Assembly: GCF_001975825.1 (NCBI RefSeq)
Contig: NZ_MTKN01000053.1
Span: 1-56,291 of the forward strand
Direction: 5' to 3'
Length of the DNA: 56,291 nucleotides
Source: [Flexibacter] sp. ATCC 35208
GTDB lineage: Bacteria > Bacteroidota > Bacteroidia > Chitinophagales > Chitinophagaceae
In this document: positions 24,976 through 33,807 of the stretch, one piece after another
How positions within the stretch are numbered: position 1 is the stretch's first letter
How the letters are laid out: every line of letters begins with the position of its first letter
Notes under the pieces: generated by a model
Seen by the model: the letters and a program-made list of their open reading frames with translations, nothing else
The model's database searches: none
What the model was told of the DNA's origin: nothing
Position numbers and translations under genes: made by a program

Positions 24976-27300
24976 ATGATGAACCCGACCTCAACAGAAA
25001 CATTCAGCGTTAGCTTACCTCCAACTTACGAGTACATACGCACAGCCTGGGAAAGTATTACTGCCGAACACAGAAAAGATGGCGACTATCTTTCCTTTAT
25101 CACCCTTGGTTTATCCGAACTCAGTTTTTATAATAAATATAATGGAGACGACCACCTCTCCCGCTTCCGTGCCAGCTGTCTTGAACAACGCGGTGTCGTT
25201 GAAGTGATGACAGATAAAACCCTACCCGTAGCAGGACTGACAGCCAATATAAGAACTGCCCATGCTGAAGATGGGTATTTCTATTATTTTGGACTGGTAC
25301 AGATCAATGATGTATATGGGTATACTATTATTGGCGATTGTGATACGGTTTCAAAAGACTTTTACGAACCACTCTTTGATGAAACATTCCAAAGTCTGCA
25401 ATATTTTGGAAACCCTGTGGAAGCTATGGCAAAACAACAGGCAGGGATTGATGAAATGATGAATAAATATAAGCCAGCGGAACCTGAGGCTCCCGTGGTA
25501 AAGATATATGAACCATTCGTGGTGCCAGATCATGAATACTGGAAAATTGGCGAACATCAATTTTCATTAACCGGAGAAAGCCAGTGTTCTATTTCTGATG
25601 GCGACGGCGCCCTGTATATCAAAATCGAAGCACAGGCGCCTCAGCATATAGCAGGTCTTACCGATGACTATAGTAATGAAAAGGTTTACCTGCAATTCTA
25701 TTTCAAAGGTATTTATAATGCAGGTGTACCTACCGGTAAGTTCCTTTTTGAAGAGGAAAGAGAAGCCTCCTACCTCGCATACCTCTGGAAAGGCGGTTTT
25801 GATTTTATACAGAAACTTTCGGGAGAAGTGACCTTACAGGATGGCTGGCTGGGTATCCAGGCGTATTTCAATGAACACCCCCTGAAACTGGCTGTAAAGA
25901 TCACGCCTGATCTGAACTGGACAAACTACCGTTTTCTCAGTGCCCAGGAAGTGAGCACCGCCCCTCCGGAAATCGTTCATCAGCTTTGGCTGACCGACCC
26001 TTACACCAGTATCCTGCAGGAAACAATTTACCCATTAACACAGTTACAAAGCTTATCTATTGATTTCAGAAATAAGAACGACTTTAAAGAAATTCCAACA
26101 GCTGTAAAACGGCTGAAAGCATTGAAAAACCTTTCTCTGACAGGTGTTACAGCATTGGAATCCTTACCGCTATGGCTGGGAGATCTGAAAGCATTGGATA
26201 CCATCCGTGTATCGAATAGCCAGATAGCAGGTATTCATCCTTACATATTCCAGCTGCCGGAGTTAACGAAATTGTATCTCAGTCATAACCAGCTAGAATC
26301 GATTCACCCTACCCTGCCAGAGAAACTGGAAACACTGGTGGTATCATATAACCAGCTGACATCTGTGCCAGCTTCAGTGACCAGGTTAACATACCTGAAT
26401 ATTGAACACAATCCTTTGGAGAAATTACCTGCCGGATTAGAAAATATTCCTACACTGAACCTTGAACTGGAAAAGAAAATAAAGCTGCTGGATTACACTT
26501 ACAAAGGTGCAGGGCCATATGACGATAGCCGTTTCTTTGCAAAGAATGACCCGGCGTTGTTACAGCTATTAGAAACAAAAATCAACCTGACAGGATTAGA
26601 CGAATTCAAAGAAGGATTGATTGGTCGTAGCCGTAAAGCAGTGGCACTCGATACTACTGAAGAAGACACCTACGATCAAAAAGGGAATCACCGTTTTGGT
26701 GGATTACCTGATCTACCTCCGGGTGTGGATCTGTTAGCAGCAGGCATGCAGTTCATCGCACAGATTAATTGCGCGGACATTGCAGCACTACAGGATTATT
26801 TGCCACGTACAGGGGTGCTTTTCTTTTTTATCAAAGATCAGGAGGAACTGGATCCGCAAGTGGTGTATTATGATGGAGATCTTGATGAATTGCAATCGGC
26901 AAAGGAGCTGGATATGGAATCTGAATTTACGCCTTTTCGCGCTATAGCCAGTAGTTATGCCAGCATTCCAAGCCTGTACAATGCCAGTACCCTCTATCCG
27001 GAGTTGGCAGAGTTGTCCGAAATGTACGACGAAACAGAGGAGCTGGAAGCGGCACTCAGGGAGAAGCCTGCGCATAGTATGAACTCCTATGTGTTCAAAC
27101 AGCATGATACACCTGAAATGGAGGCCGTAGATGCCAAGAGAGGGAAACCGGAAGACTGGATGGTACTACTACGTGTCAGTTCAGACAGAAAGACAGGATT
27201 TTGCTTTGGGGATGCAGGGGAAATTTATTTTGTCATCCACAAAAGTGATTTGGAGAAGAAGGACTTTTCTAATGTATATTGTGGGTTAGAAAGTAGCTGA
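24976..27300 (+). CDS. LRR protein with C-terminal DUF1963 (YwqG-like) domain
   Basis: 774 residues, soluble, no signal peptide. The first 300 residues are an unrecognised beta-rich region. Residues about 340-500 carry leucine-rich repeats of the form LKALKNLSLTGVTALESLP, LTKLYLSHNQLESI and LETLVVSYNQLTSVP, about 21-23 residues per turn. Residues about 560-774 match DUF1963/YwqG: FGGLPDLPPGVD, MQFIAQINCADIA, LPRTGVLFFFIKDQ and the late GDAGEIYFVIHKSDL. DUF1963 proteins are widespread cytoplasmic proteins of unknown biochemistry that occur in bacterial immunity or contact-system contexts. Joining it to an LRR suggests a protein-recognition role. A weak -7 (TATACTTG) lies 4 nt before the ATG at 24976. 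Confidence 0.82.
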   Translation: MMNPTSTETFSVSLPPTYEYIRTAWESITAEHRKDGDYLSFITLGLSELSFYNKYNGDDHLSRFRASCLEQRGVVEVMTDKTLPVAGLTANIRTAHAEDGYFYYFGLVQINDVYGYTIIGDCDTVSKDFYEPLFDETFQSLQYFGNPVEAMAKQQAGIDEMMNKYKPAEPEAPVVKIYEPFVVPDHEYWKIGEHQFSLTGESQCSISDGDGALYIKIEAQAPQHIAGLTDDYSNEKVYLQFYFKGIYNAGVPTGKFLFEEEREASYLAYLWKGGFDFIQKLSGEVTLQDGWLGIQAYFNEHPLKLAVKITPDLNWTNYRFLSAQEVSTAPPEIVHQLWLTDPYTSILQETIYPLTQLQSLSIDFRNKNDFKEIPTAVKRLKALKNLSLTGVTALESLPLWLGDLKALDTIRVSNSQIAGIHPYIFQLPELTKLYLSHNQLESIHPTLPEKLETLVVSYNQLTSVPASVTRLTYLNIEHNPLEKLPAGLENIPTLNLELEKKIKLLDYTYKGAGPYDDSRFFAKNDPALLQLLETKINLTGLDEFKEGLIGRSRKAVALDTTEEDTYDQKGNHRFGGLPDLPPGVDLLAAGMQFIAQINCADIAALQDYLPRTGVLFFFIKDQEELDPQVVYYDGDLDELQSAKELDMESEFTPFRAIASSYASIPSLYNASTLYPELAELSEMYDETEELEAALREKPAHSMNSYVFKQHDTPEMEAVDAKRGKPEDWMVLLRVSSDRKTGFCFGDAGEIYFVIHKSDLEKKDFSNVYCGLESS

Positions 27301-27315
27301 TCTCCGCCCAAAGGA

Positions 27316-27540
27316 TCAAAGCCATTTAAATACCTGCTTCCTGTATTCCTCAAAATCCTGTTGGTTAGAAATAGTCTGAAACTTTTCCTGCTGACCATTC
27401 CTGTTCTGTCTTACAAGGATCACATCCTGCCCACCGACAATGGTGCGCTTTGCCCGGTCAAAGATCAGCTCCAACTCCGTGATATCCTTTGTTAACTGCA
27501 GGTCTTCGATGCGGTTGACAATTATTACATAATCTTCCAT
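27316..27540 (-). CDS. Small hypothetical protein
   Basis: 74 residues, soluble (MEDYVIIVNRIEDLQLTKDI...), with a strand-helix pattern and a Trp-Leu C-terminus. The stop lies 15 bp from the end of the LRR-DUF1963 gene, which converges on it. It has a good -7 element, TACATTTG at 27552-27545, ending exactly 4 nt before its ATG (spacer CAAT), which supports transcription and a leaderless start. No family is recognised; function unknown. Confidence 0.6.
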   Translation of the reverse strand: MEDYVIIVNRIEDLQLTKDITELELIFDRAKRTIVGGQDVILVRQNRNGQQEKFQTISNQQDFEEYRKQVFKWL

Positions 27541-27544
27541 ATTG

Positions 27545-27552
27545 CAAATGTA
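27545..27552 (-). promoter_or_regulatory. -7 element 4 nt before a start codon
   Basis: The minus strand reads TACATTTG, then CAAT, then the ATG at 27540. It fits TAnnTTTG and has the same 4-nt spacing as the elements at 17356, 24316 and 38294. No TTG -33 element is seen. Confidence 0.5.
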
Positions 27553-27693
27553 TAAATTTTATTGCCCGCTCCCGCACATCAGCTTTCCCTATCCGGACAG
27601 TTTTTTCGAAGTTCGGCATCCTTAATTTACTAGCTATCACCCATTTGCACTTTGGCATACGCATTGACGTACCCATACAATTCAAAACTACGT

Positions 27694-30093
27694 ATGCTCA
27701 GGAACTATTTCAAAATCGCTATCCGCAATCTGGCGCATAATAAAATTTATTCGCTCATCAATATTGTGGGTTTAACCATTGGTCTCACCTGTGCCATGTT
27801 GATATTACTGTATGTAAAGGATGAAGTCAGCTTTGACCGCTTTCATCAGAACCGTTCGCACATCTACAGGCTTGTTTACAAGTTTAGCAGTAAGGGCGCA
27901 GAACAGCATAACAGTTTTACCAGCGTATTGCAAGGTCCAAAATTCGCTGAGCATATTCCCGGCATCAAATCGTTTACCCGCGTACAAGGTGGTGGTATGG
28001 ACTTTAAGACCGCCACTTCGCTGGAAGGTAAGGTGGTACTTTTTGTGGATCCAAATTTCTTCTCCACCTTCACCTTTAAGGTGATAGACGGCGATGCCAG
28101 TACCTGTTTACTATCCCCACATTCCATCGTACTCACAAAGGATGAAGCAAAGAAACAATTTGGTACTACCGACGCTGTCGGCAAAGTTATGATGGTCAGT
28201 GAAAAAAATACCTTTGTACCTTACCAGGTGACTGCTGTCACCGAAAACTGCCCGCAGAACTCCTCCATCCAATACAAGATACTCGTCCCCACCAAAGATG
28301 ACGCCGCCGCTGTAAAGGATAATGACAACTGGTTTTCCTACTACCTCAATACCTTTATCGTACTGGACGAACATGCGGATCCGCAGGCTGTTACCGCACA
28401 GATGAAGCGGTTCTATGAAAAAGATGCTGCTGCCAGCTTTGCGAATATGACCGCTAAATTTGGCGACTTCAGGGATGGTAATTTAGGTACGTACCTCCTG
28501 CAACCCATGCCCGACATTCACATGAGTAAGGATTTTGGCGCCAGCAATGGACTTGAGAATGCCAGCGATCCTATTTATGCCTATATACTTTCTGGTCTTG
28601 CCGGCTTCGTGCTGCTCATTGCCAGTATCAACTTCGTGAACCTTACAGTAGCACGCTCAGTAAGAAGGGCAAAAGAGATCGGGATCCGTAAAGCCATTGG
28701 TAGTGATCGTCGTCAACTCATCATACAGTTCCTCGGTGAATCATTTATTTTATGTGGCGTAGCCTTTTTACTTGCCATTGTCGTGGCACAATTGACCTTG
28801 CCTGTCTTCAATGAATTGTCTAATAAGAAGCTGGCCATGTCTTATCTGCTCGATGCACCCTTGATACTGGGGTACATTGGTTTATTTCTGCTTACGGGCT
28901 TGCTGGCTGGCTTTTACCCGGCACTGGTATTATCAGGATATAGTCCCATTGACACATTGTATAGCAGGTTTACCCTGAAGGGGAAAGGTTGGCTGCAAAA
29001 ATCACTGGTGGTATTGCAGTTTACACTGGCATCCTTCCTGATCATCGCCACCTTTACCATGTATTCCCAGTTTAATTACCTCACAAAGGCGGACCTGGGT
29101 TATGACGACAATGATATTGTGTTGGTCAATAAACAAAACATGACGCACGAAGAAGCGGCTACATTCAAAATGGAGTTGCTGAAGTCACCGGATATTATAT
29201 CCGTTGCTCCTAAGAACAGCGGTGCCTGGGGCACCAATGTAAAACTGGCGGATGAGTCTACAGTTAACTTTCAATGGGAGACGATAGACGAATCTTATCT
29301 TTCAACTTTAAAAATTCCATTGGTAATGGGTAGGAATTTTTCTACCCGCTTTCCGGGCGACTCCGCACATTCCGTTATCATCAATGAAACATTTGTAAAA
29401 AATGCGGGGTGGACAAATCCAATCGGCCAATCCGTTATTTTTACTTTCAAAGATAACAAGACCTACCAGGTGATTGGGGTAGTAAAAGATTATCACTATG
29501 GAGGGCTCACCAGTACGATCGGGGCACAGCTGTTCACTATGGACAATGCAAATCCATATGGTACATTCAATATAAAGATCAAGCCCAATACCAGAAAACG
29601 CAGTCTGGCATATATTGAACAAAAGTACAACGCCTTCTACCCTTTCAGTCCCTATAATTATTGGTTTATGAAGGACGCAAACCTACTCAGCTACGAGTAT
29701 GAAGCAAGGTGGAAATCGATCATCCTGTTTGGTGCCATCCTTACCATCTTCGTTTCCTGTATCGGGTTGTTTGGCTTGTCTGTACTTGCAGCTGAAAAGC
29801 GGACCAAGGAAATCGGTATCCGGAAGGTACTGGGAGCTTCTGTACAAAGTATAGCCACGGTATTGTCAGTAGAATTTGTAAAACTGGTGATGATTGCATT
29901 GATCATTGCGATGCCCATTGCATGGATGGCGGTGAGCAAATGGTTGGAAAACTACCCATACCGGATTACGTTAGGGTGGAGTATTTTTGCAGGAGCTGGC
30001 GGACTCGTGTTGATGATAGCAGTATGTACAGTGAGTTTCCACGCTATAAAAGCGGCATTTGCAAATCCGGTGACAAGTTTGAGGAGGGAGTAG
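27694..30093 (+). CDS. MacB/FtsX-type ABC transporter permease
   Basis: About 799 residues from the ATG at 27694 (MLRNYFKIAIRNLAHNKIYS). An in-frame ATG at 27652 only adds a 14-residue stretch without a membrane helix. The N-terminal helix (SLINIVGLTIGLTCAMLILLYV) is followed by a large periplasmic MacB-PCD domain and three helices around residues 300-420, including the conserved EIGIRKAIGSDRRQLIIQFLGESF. A second half repeats this pattern and ends with EIGIRKVLGASVQSIATVLSVEF and two more helices. This eight-helix double-FtsX design is the typical stand-alone Bacteroidota permease, likely working with an ATPase encoded elsewhere in lipoprotein, peptide or antibiotic export. No ATPase gene lies beside it here. 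Confidence 0.88.
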   Translation: MLRNYFKIAIRNLAHNKIYSLINIVGLTIGLTCAMLILLYVKDEVSFDRFHQNRSHIYRLVYKFSSKGAEQHNSFTSVLQGPKFAEHIPGIKSFTRVQGGGMDFKTATSLEGKVVLFVDPNFFSTFTFKVIDGDASTCLLSPHSIVLTKDEAKKQFGTTDAVGKVMMVSEKNTFVPYQVTAVTENCPQNSSIQYKILVPTKDDAAAVKDNDNWFSYYLNTFIVLDEHADPQAVTAQMKRFYEKDAAASFANMTAKFGDFRDGNLGTYLLQPMPDIHMSKDFGASNGLENASDPIYAYILSGLAGFVLLIASINFVNLTVARSVRRAKEIGIRKAIGSDRRQLIIQFLGESFILCGVAFLLAIVVAQLTLPVFNELSNKKLAMSYLLDAPLILGYIGLFLLTGLLAGFYPALVLSGYSPIDTLYSRFTLKGKGWLQKSLVVLQFTLASFLIIATFTMYSQFNYLTKADLGYDDNDIVLVNKQNMTHEEAATFKMELLKSPDIISVAPKNSGAWGTNVKLADESTVNFQWETIDESYLSTLKIPLVMGRNFSTRFPGDSAHSVIINETFVKNAGWTNPIGQSVIFTFKDNKTYQVIGVVKDYHYGGLTSTIGAQLFTMDNANPYGTFNIKIKPNTRKRSLAYIEQKYNAFYPFSPYNYWFMKDANLLSYEYEARWKSIILFGAILTIFVSCIGLFGLSVLAAEKRTKEIGIRKVLGASVQSIATVLSVEFVKLVMIALIIAMPIAWMAVSKWLENYPYRITLGWSIFAGAGGLVLMIAVCTVSFHAIKAAFANPVTSLRRE

Positions 30094-30284
30094 GATTTTT
30101 TTATTTGTCAGGACCTTTATCCCAATAGAAACCACCTGCTCCGCTTTCAGCAAACCATGTCCCAGGTAAAAATCGACCGCATTGCCATATTACAAGGAGT
30201 CATCGCTACAGCGTTATTTGGTTCCGATGCCAATTATGGCGAATAATCTGTATCGTCACCAATAAAAGATCAAAGCACCTCCTC

Positions 30285-30323
30285 AAAAAAATAAAACAGA
30301 GCCGGAGATAACATCCCCGGCTC
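30285..30323 (-). terminator. Terminator of the pfpI-monooxygenase operon
   Basis: On the minus strand, GAGCCGG pairs with CCGGCTC over an 11-nt loop (30323 to 30299), followed by TGTTTTATTTTTTT. It lies just after the stop of the antibiotic-biosynthesis-monooxygenase gene at 30329. Confidence 0.82.
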
Positions 30324-30328
30324 AGTAC

Positions 30329-30625
30329 TTAAATCTGTGCTGCTACCACCACTTCCCTATTCTGCAGCAATGGCACAATCTTTCCGATCACCAGTTCCTG
30401 AAAGTACACTGAATTCCGATGTACTTCTACCGCTGCTTCACTGATATATCCTTCATACAACAACAAGGTATTCGCATCCTGCTTACTTTGATGAAGGTTA
30501 TAAAACAAATTTCCTTCTTCTTCCCTACTCTTCGCCGCCACTTCCTGTAATAATTCCAGCACTGCATCCAACTGTCCTTCCTTCACCTGCCATTTGGCAA
30601 ACACATAAACTGATTCTGTATTCAT
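30329..30625 (-). CDS. Putative quinol monooxygenase (ABM domain)
   Basis: 98 residues, the size of a single dimeric alpha/beta-barrel (ABM/YgiN) domain. The start VYVFAKWQVKEGQLDAVLEL, the centre EEEGNLFYNLHQSKQD with LLLYEGYISEAAVEVH, and a C-terminal strand fit the family. Such proteins oxidise or bind quinols, haem or polyketides; the in-vivo substrate cannot be told. The start is 11 bp after the stop of the DJ-1/PfpI gene on the same strand, so they form an operon. Both genes have stress-related families, which suggests a common response to reactive carbonyls or quinones (inference). Confidence 0.82.
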   Translation of the reverse strand: MNTESVYVFAKWQVKEGQLDAVLELLQEVAAKSREEEGNLFYNLHQSKQDANTLLLYEGYISEAAVEVHRNSVYFQELVIGKIVPLLQNREVVVAAQI

Positions 30626-30636
30626 CTTTTTCTCTT

Positions 30637-31308
30637 TTATTTTTCTAAAATAGCCACCATTTTCTCGCCTACTCCTTTTGCAGAAGCAGGGTTCTGACCT
30701 GTTACCAGTCTGCCATCGGCAATACTATTCGCAGACCATGGCGCAGCTGCATGAAATATCGCACCCTGACTGGTCAGTGCCGTTTGCAGGTCAAAAGGTA
30801 CATCCTTCCTTGCATAATTGTCTTCCTCTTCTGTAGTGAAAGAAGTGATTTGTTTGCCATTCACAAGGTAAGACCCGTCACTCAACTTCACATTTAACAA
30901 AGATACAGGTCCATGACACACGGCACCTACCACAGCATTCCGTTCATAAGTTTCAGCGATTACTTTTTTCAGCAAGGGAGCTTCCGGCATATCGACCATT
31001 GGTGCGAGTCCACCAGGTACAAACACGGCATCATATGCGCTCACATCAACAGTGGAGAGTTCCTTTGCCTGCTGCATATCTGCCCAGCCCTTGCCGGTCA
31101 GGAATTTCAGATTATCAGGATCATTGGCCAGGTTCAGGGCATCTAAATAGGGGGTATCACCTGTTAAGCTGGCAAAATCTACCTCGAAACCTGCTTTATC
31201 AAATTCTGCATAAGGATGTGCTACTTCAGGCAGAAAGGTACCGGTTCTTCTATTATGAGAGCCAATTACATTGGCATTGGATACGATGATTAATACTTTT
31301 GTTTTCAT
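30637..31308 (-). CDS. DJ-1/PfpI-type protein (Hsp31-like glyoxalase III or chaperone)
   Basis: 223 residues. The glutamine-amidotransferase-like fold is shown by VLIIVSNAN at the start, the acid Glu28 in FLPEVAHPY, AVFVPGGLAPM (about residue 94) and the nucleophile elbow AVCHGP with Cys131 and His132. This Glu-Cys-His set is that of class-3 DJ-1 proteins (Hsp31, yeast Hsp31, HchA-like), which act as glutathione-independent glyoxalases or deglycase-like proteins and holdases. The length is as expected. The gene is first in an operon with a putative quinol monooxygenase. A -7 element and an upstream CRP-type palindrome (31387-31410) suggest it is activated by a Crp/Fnr regulator. Confidence 0.87.
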   Translation of the reverse strand: MKTKVLIIVSNANVIGSHNRRTGTFLPEVAHPYAEFDKAGFEVDFASLTGDTPYLDALNLANDPDNLKFLTGKGWADMQQAKELSTVDVSAYDAVFVPGGLAPMVDMPEAPLLKKVIAETYERNAVVGAVCHGPVSLLNVKLSDGSYLVNGKQITSFTTEEEDNYARKDVPFDLQTALTSQGAIFHAAAPWSANSIADGRLVTGQNPASAKGVGEKMVAILEK

Positions 31309-31337
31309 GATGTAAGAGTTAAGTGTTTTTGATAACT

Positions 31338-31410
31338 CAAAATTACATCCATGAGGCAGGGTGAGAGAAGGAGTCTGGTCACTAAAAAAGTGTGATCCAG
31401 ATCACACTTT
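31338..31410 (-). promoter_or_regulatory. pfpI promoter with CRP-type palindrome
   Basis: On the minus strand, TAATTTTG (31345 to 31338) fits the -7 consensus and predicts a start near 31331 and a 23-nt leader; no TTG -33 is seen. Centred about 67 bp upstream of that start is a perfect 24-bp palindrome (31387-31410) with core TGTGATCCAGATCACA, the classic CRP/FNR-type site. The distance is in the range used by class I activator sites. The Crp/Fnr gene at 31459-32034 ends 49 bp away and is a natural candidate to bind it. Confidence 0.72.
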
Positions 31411-31458
31411 GGTATATAGCGTATCAGGGCCATCCTTTGGTATATACCCGGCTAAGAA

Positions 31459-32034
31459 TCACCCTTTGCCATACAACCGGCTCAGGGTTTCCCGGCTTAC
31501 GCCCAGGTACTCTGCTATAAACTTCTTTGGTATTCTTTCTATCAGCTCAGGATACAACCTGGAAAACTCCTCATAGCGCTGTTGTGGCGTACTGGAAAGC
31601 AACAATTTGATCCGTTGTTGCAGGGCGACATAGCCGTTAGTGAGCTTGGCCCTGAAAAAGTGTTCCATTTTATGCAGGTCGGCAGAGAGCTTTTCTCTGG
31701 ATGCCAGTGTGGAATAAAGCACTTCCCCCCCTTCCATACATTCTATAAACATAGACGCGTCCTTTTGTTTAAAGAAGGCATAATAGTCGGACATCCACCA
31801 GTTTCGTTGTGCAAACTGCATGATGTATTCCTTTCCAGCATTGTCCACAAAGAAGACCTTATAGATCCCTGACAGGACCAGGTATTCATATTTCGCGTCA
31901 TCTCCTTCGTGAATAAGGAACTGGTTCTTCCGTACCTTTTTCAGCGTAAAATAACCTTTTACATACTCAAATTCGTCATCGGTTAATGGTGAAGTGGCTT
32001 CAATATGCTGTCTTAGTCTATCCATAGTTGACAC
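31459..32034 (-). CDS. Crp/Fnr-family transcriptional regulator
   Basis: 191 residues. The N-terminal cNMP-binding-like jelly roll runs to about residue 115 (KKVRKNQFLIHEGDDAKYEYLVLSG...), then the dimer helix and a winged helix-turn-helix with ERIPKKFIAEYLGVSRETLSRL. The recognition helix VSRETLSRLYG carries the Arg-Glu...Arg pattern used by CRP to read TGTGA. The phosphate-binding RxSA motif of true cAMP receptors is not seen, so the ligand is unknown; most Bacteroidota members of this type lack one. A perfect TGTGA palindrome lies 49 bp downstream of its stop, upstream of pfpI, suggesting local regulation. Confidence 0.85.
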   Translation of the reverse strand: MSTMDRLRQHIEATSPLTDDEFEYVKGYFTLKKVRKNQFLIHEGDDAKYEYLVLSGIYKVFFVDNAGKEYIMQFAQRNWWMSDYYAFFKQKDASMFIECMEGGEVLYSTLASREKLSADLHKMEHFFRAKLTNGYVALQQRIKLLLSSTPQQRYEEFSRLYPELIERIPKKFIAEYLGVSRETLSRLYGKG

Positions 32035-32045
32035 TAAAGGTATAA

Positions 32046-32083
32046 AAAACAGGTTGTATCATAAAGTACGATCAACCTGTTTT
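32046..32083. terminator. Terminator-like hairpin, copy A of a recurring element
   Basis: AAAACAGGTTG pairs with CAACCTGTTTT over a loop of about 16 nt containing TATCATAAAGTACGAT, itself partly palindromic. It is placed after the small secreted gene ending at 32148 (minus). A closely related hairpin occurs at 37872-37911 with the stem base pair changed on both sides. Confidence 0.75.
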
Positions 32084-32147
32084 ACCCGGGTATCGGTTGG
32101 ATATAGCTAATCGTTTACACGATTCTCAATTTGATGTTCCCTCCCGA

Positions 32148-32504
32148 CTATTGTTCAGAGGTTTTCAGGTCAACCAGCGTCCAGTTCGACTTATCCGCCC
32201 AATCGCCACCATTGAATTTCAAAGTTGCTACGTAATGTGTTCTGAGCTTGGCCCCGAAACTATTCTGAGCGTCCACGTAGCTCTTGACCATGTAAGTATT
32301 TTCTCCCATGTAGTCAGATGTAAAATCCAGCGTTGGGAAATCAGCGCTACCAGGGGCCTTTAATGTTTCTCTTACAAAATTTTTGGAGATCGTAAATGCT
32401 TCGGAGTTCATTTTAGAAACATCTTTCTTTTCATCGTCCGATCCAAAGGCAAGGAATGTAAAAAAGCTACAGATAATGAGTGTCAACAGGTGATTCTTGA
32501 ACAT
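32148..32504 (-). CDS. Small secreted protein of unknown function
   Basis: 118 residues with a hydrophobic signal sequence (FKNHLLTLIICSFFTFLAFG). The mature part has the order SKNFVRETLKAPGSADFPTL, YMVKSYVDAQNSFGAKLRTH and YVATLKFNGGD, a pattern I have seen in many short bacterial hypothetical proteins but cannot name. It overlaps the upstream membrane-protein gene by 38 bp on the same strand. A transported, periplasmic role is likely; function unknown. A hairpin (32046-32083) lies about 65 bp beyond its stop. Confidence 0.72.
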   Translation of the reverse strand: MFKNHLLTLIICSFFTFLAFGSDDEKKDVSKMNSEAFTISKNFVRETLKAPGSADFPTLDFTSDYMGENTYMVKSYVDAQNSFGAKLRTHYVATLKFNGGDWADKSNWTLVDLKTSEQ

Positions 32505-32943
32505 TTGTTTGAGGTTTGGTGATAATGATTATTGAAAGTAAAAATCCTGTGCAATAACACAGGAGATCATTGAAATCGTAAGTGCCGCGTACGACATAGA
32601 AGTATTGTCCTATTTCAGAGCCAGCCCCTAATATAAAAGGAATGAGCAGGTAGATGGTCAGTCTTCTTTTCCATGATAGGAGTACGGCGGAGGTAAAGGA
32701 ATACATCCATAATGCATCGGGCAGGGAGTATAACATCCATGCAGGCATCCCGGATGTGATGGAATCTTTATATACCGTACGGAAATGATAGATATACGCT
32801 TCAAGGTGGAGGAGTTGAAACCATTGAAACATCTTCAAACTGTCGTGTCTTCCAAGCATATATATGAGTCCGCCGATAGATACAGGAATAATGCAATTAA
32901 TCATTGCAGTTTTCATACAGGGTAATAATCGATTGATAGACAT
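32467..32943 (-). CDS. VanZ-like small membrane protein
   Basis: 158 residues with four predicted membrane helices: INCIIPVSIGGLIYML, MLYSLPDALWMYSFTSAVLL, LTIYLLIPFILGAGSEIGQYF and NDLLCYCTGFLLSIIII. The segment GSEIGQYFYVVRGTYDFNDLLCY is like the VanZ-family loop (E..Q...R..D..D.....). VanZ-type proteins are of unclear biochemical function; some confer teicoplanin resistance or affect envelope properties. The first codons may start later (internal ATG at residue 10), since the promoter-like TATCTTTA overlaps the first ATG. The 3' end overlaps the secreted-protein gene. Confidence 0.6.
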   Translation of the reverse strand: MSINRLLPCMKTAMINCIIPVSIGGLIYMLGRHDSLKMFQWFQLLHLEAYIYHFRTVYKDSITSGMPAWMLYSLPDALWMYSFTSAVLLSWKRRLTIYLLIPFILGAGSEIGQYFYVVRGTYDFNDLLCYCTGFLLSIIIITKPQTNVQESPVDTHYL

Positions 32944-33026
32944 AAAGATACAAGGAAATATATTGCGAGAAGTACGGGATCGATTGCAAAAATAAATATA
33001 TTTTGAAATTGCTTACCTTAGACATT

Positions 33027-33746
33027 ATGAAATATTGTTTGTGGTTATTGCTGATGGGTTCATCAGTCTATGCCCAGCCTAAAAATATGAAAGAGGCAAT
33101 GGTGTATTTAGACAGAGAATGCGCTGATAGTTTGAAGACGGTTATAAAGGAGGGTATACCTGTAGACCTCCGCGATATAAAGATTGCCGACTGGCTCGAC
33201 AATCGTAAATCAAAGTTAAACCGATACCTGCTCCATAAAGGTATCCACACTGAGCAAAAGGTGATTATTATAACAGCCTACAAAGACCACCTGCTGGGGA
33301 AACCACTGGATGAAGATGTATTGTACACGCCCTGGCTTAAACTAGAAGAGAAACATCATAGAGATACGGCAGCATATTTGAAAGGCACATACATCCCCAA
33401 AGATCTGAATGACGCCATTGTACAAATTGACAAAATGTGGGACGACAAAACGAAGCAGCAAAACAAAAAAATAGCTGAGAATGAATTCACTGCCCGTATG
33501 CATCACGGGTTTGGGATGTGGATGAGAAACAACTGGGGATTATGGGGTGGTTCAAGACTTTCAATATATTTTAATAATATGGGAGTTTATCATCCTGATG
33601 ATATTTCCGGGATAATACTTACAAGTTATTACAGGCATTTAAATAACTCGGATTATAAGCTGGATGAACAGATAAAATTTTATCAGGACTATTGGAAAAA
33701 TGAAGAGGCAAAGGCGCGTGAAAGACAACAAAAGAAACCTGAATGA
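33027..33746 (+). CDS. Secreted protein with two DUF6794-like repeats
   Basis: About 239 residues from the ATG at 33027, which begins a signal peptide (MKYCLWLLLMGSSVYAQ); an in-frame ATG at 33003 would add eight residues. Two similar stretches occur: one starting MKEAMVYLDRECADSL and one starting PKDLNDAIVQIDKMWDD. They are followed by FGMWMRNNWGLWGGSRLSIY and HPDDISGIILTSYYRHL, which I associate with DUF6794 (name from memory, uncertain). The C-terminus is lysine and glutamine rich. Exported to the periplasm; function unknown. It is divergent from the VanZ-like gene (start 32943). Confidence 0.7.
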   Translation: MKYCLWLLLMGSSVYAQPKNMKEAMVYLDRECADSLKTVIKEGIPVDLRDIKIADWLDNRKSKLNRYLLHKGIHTEQKVIIITAYKDHLLGKPLDEDVLYTPWLKLEEKHHRDTAAYLKGTYIPKDLNDAIVQIDKMWDDKTKQQNKKIAENEFTARMHHGFGMWMRNNWGLWGGSRLSIYFNNMGVYHPDDISGIILTSYYRHLNNSDYKLDEQIKFYQDYWKNEEAKARERQQKKPE

Positions 33747-33807
33747 TAGCCTATCTTTTTGATCCAAAAACATGAAAACGCATTAATTTATCCTTATATC
33801 AGATCAT

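Noticed and set aside
30100..30246. Possible short gene reading MSQVKIDRIAILQGVIATAL
   Set aside because: About 30 codons with no family match and no promoter; could be a remnant but cannot be supported.
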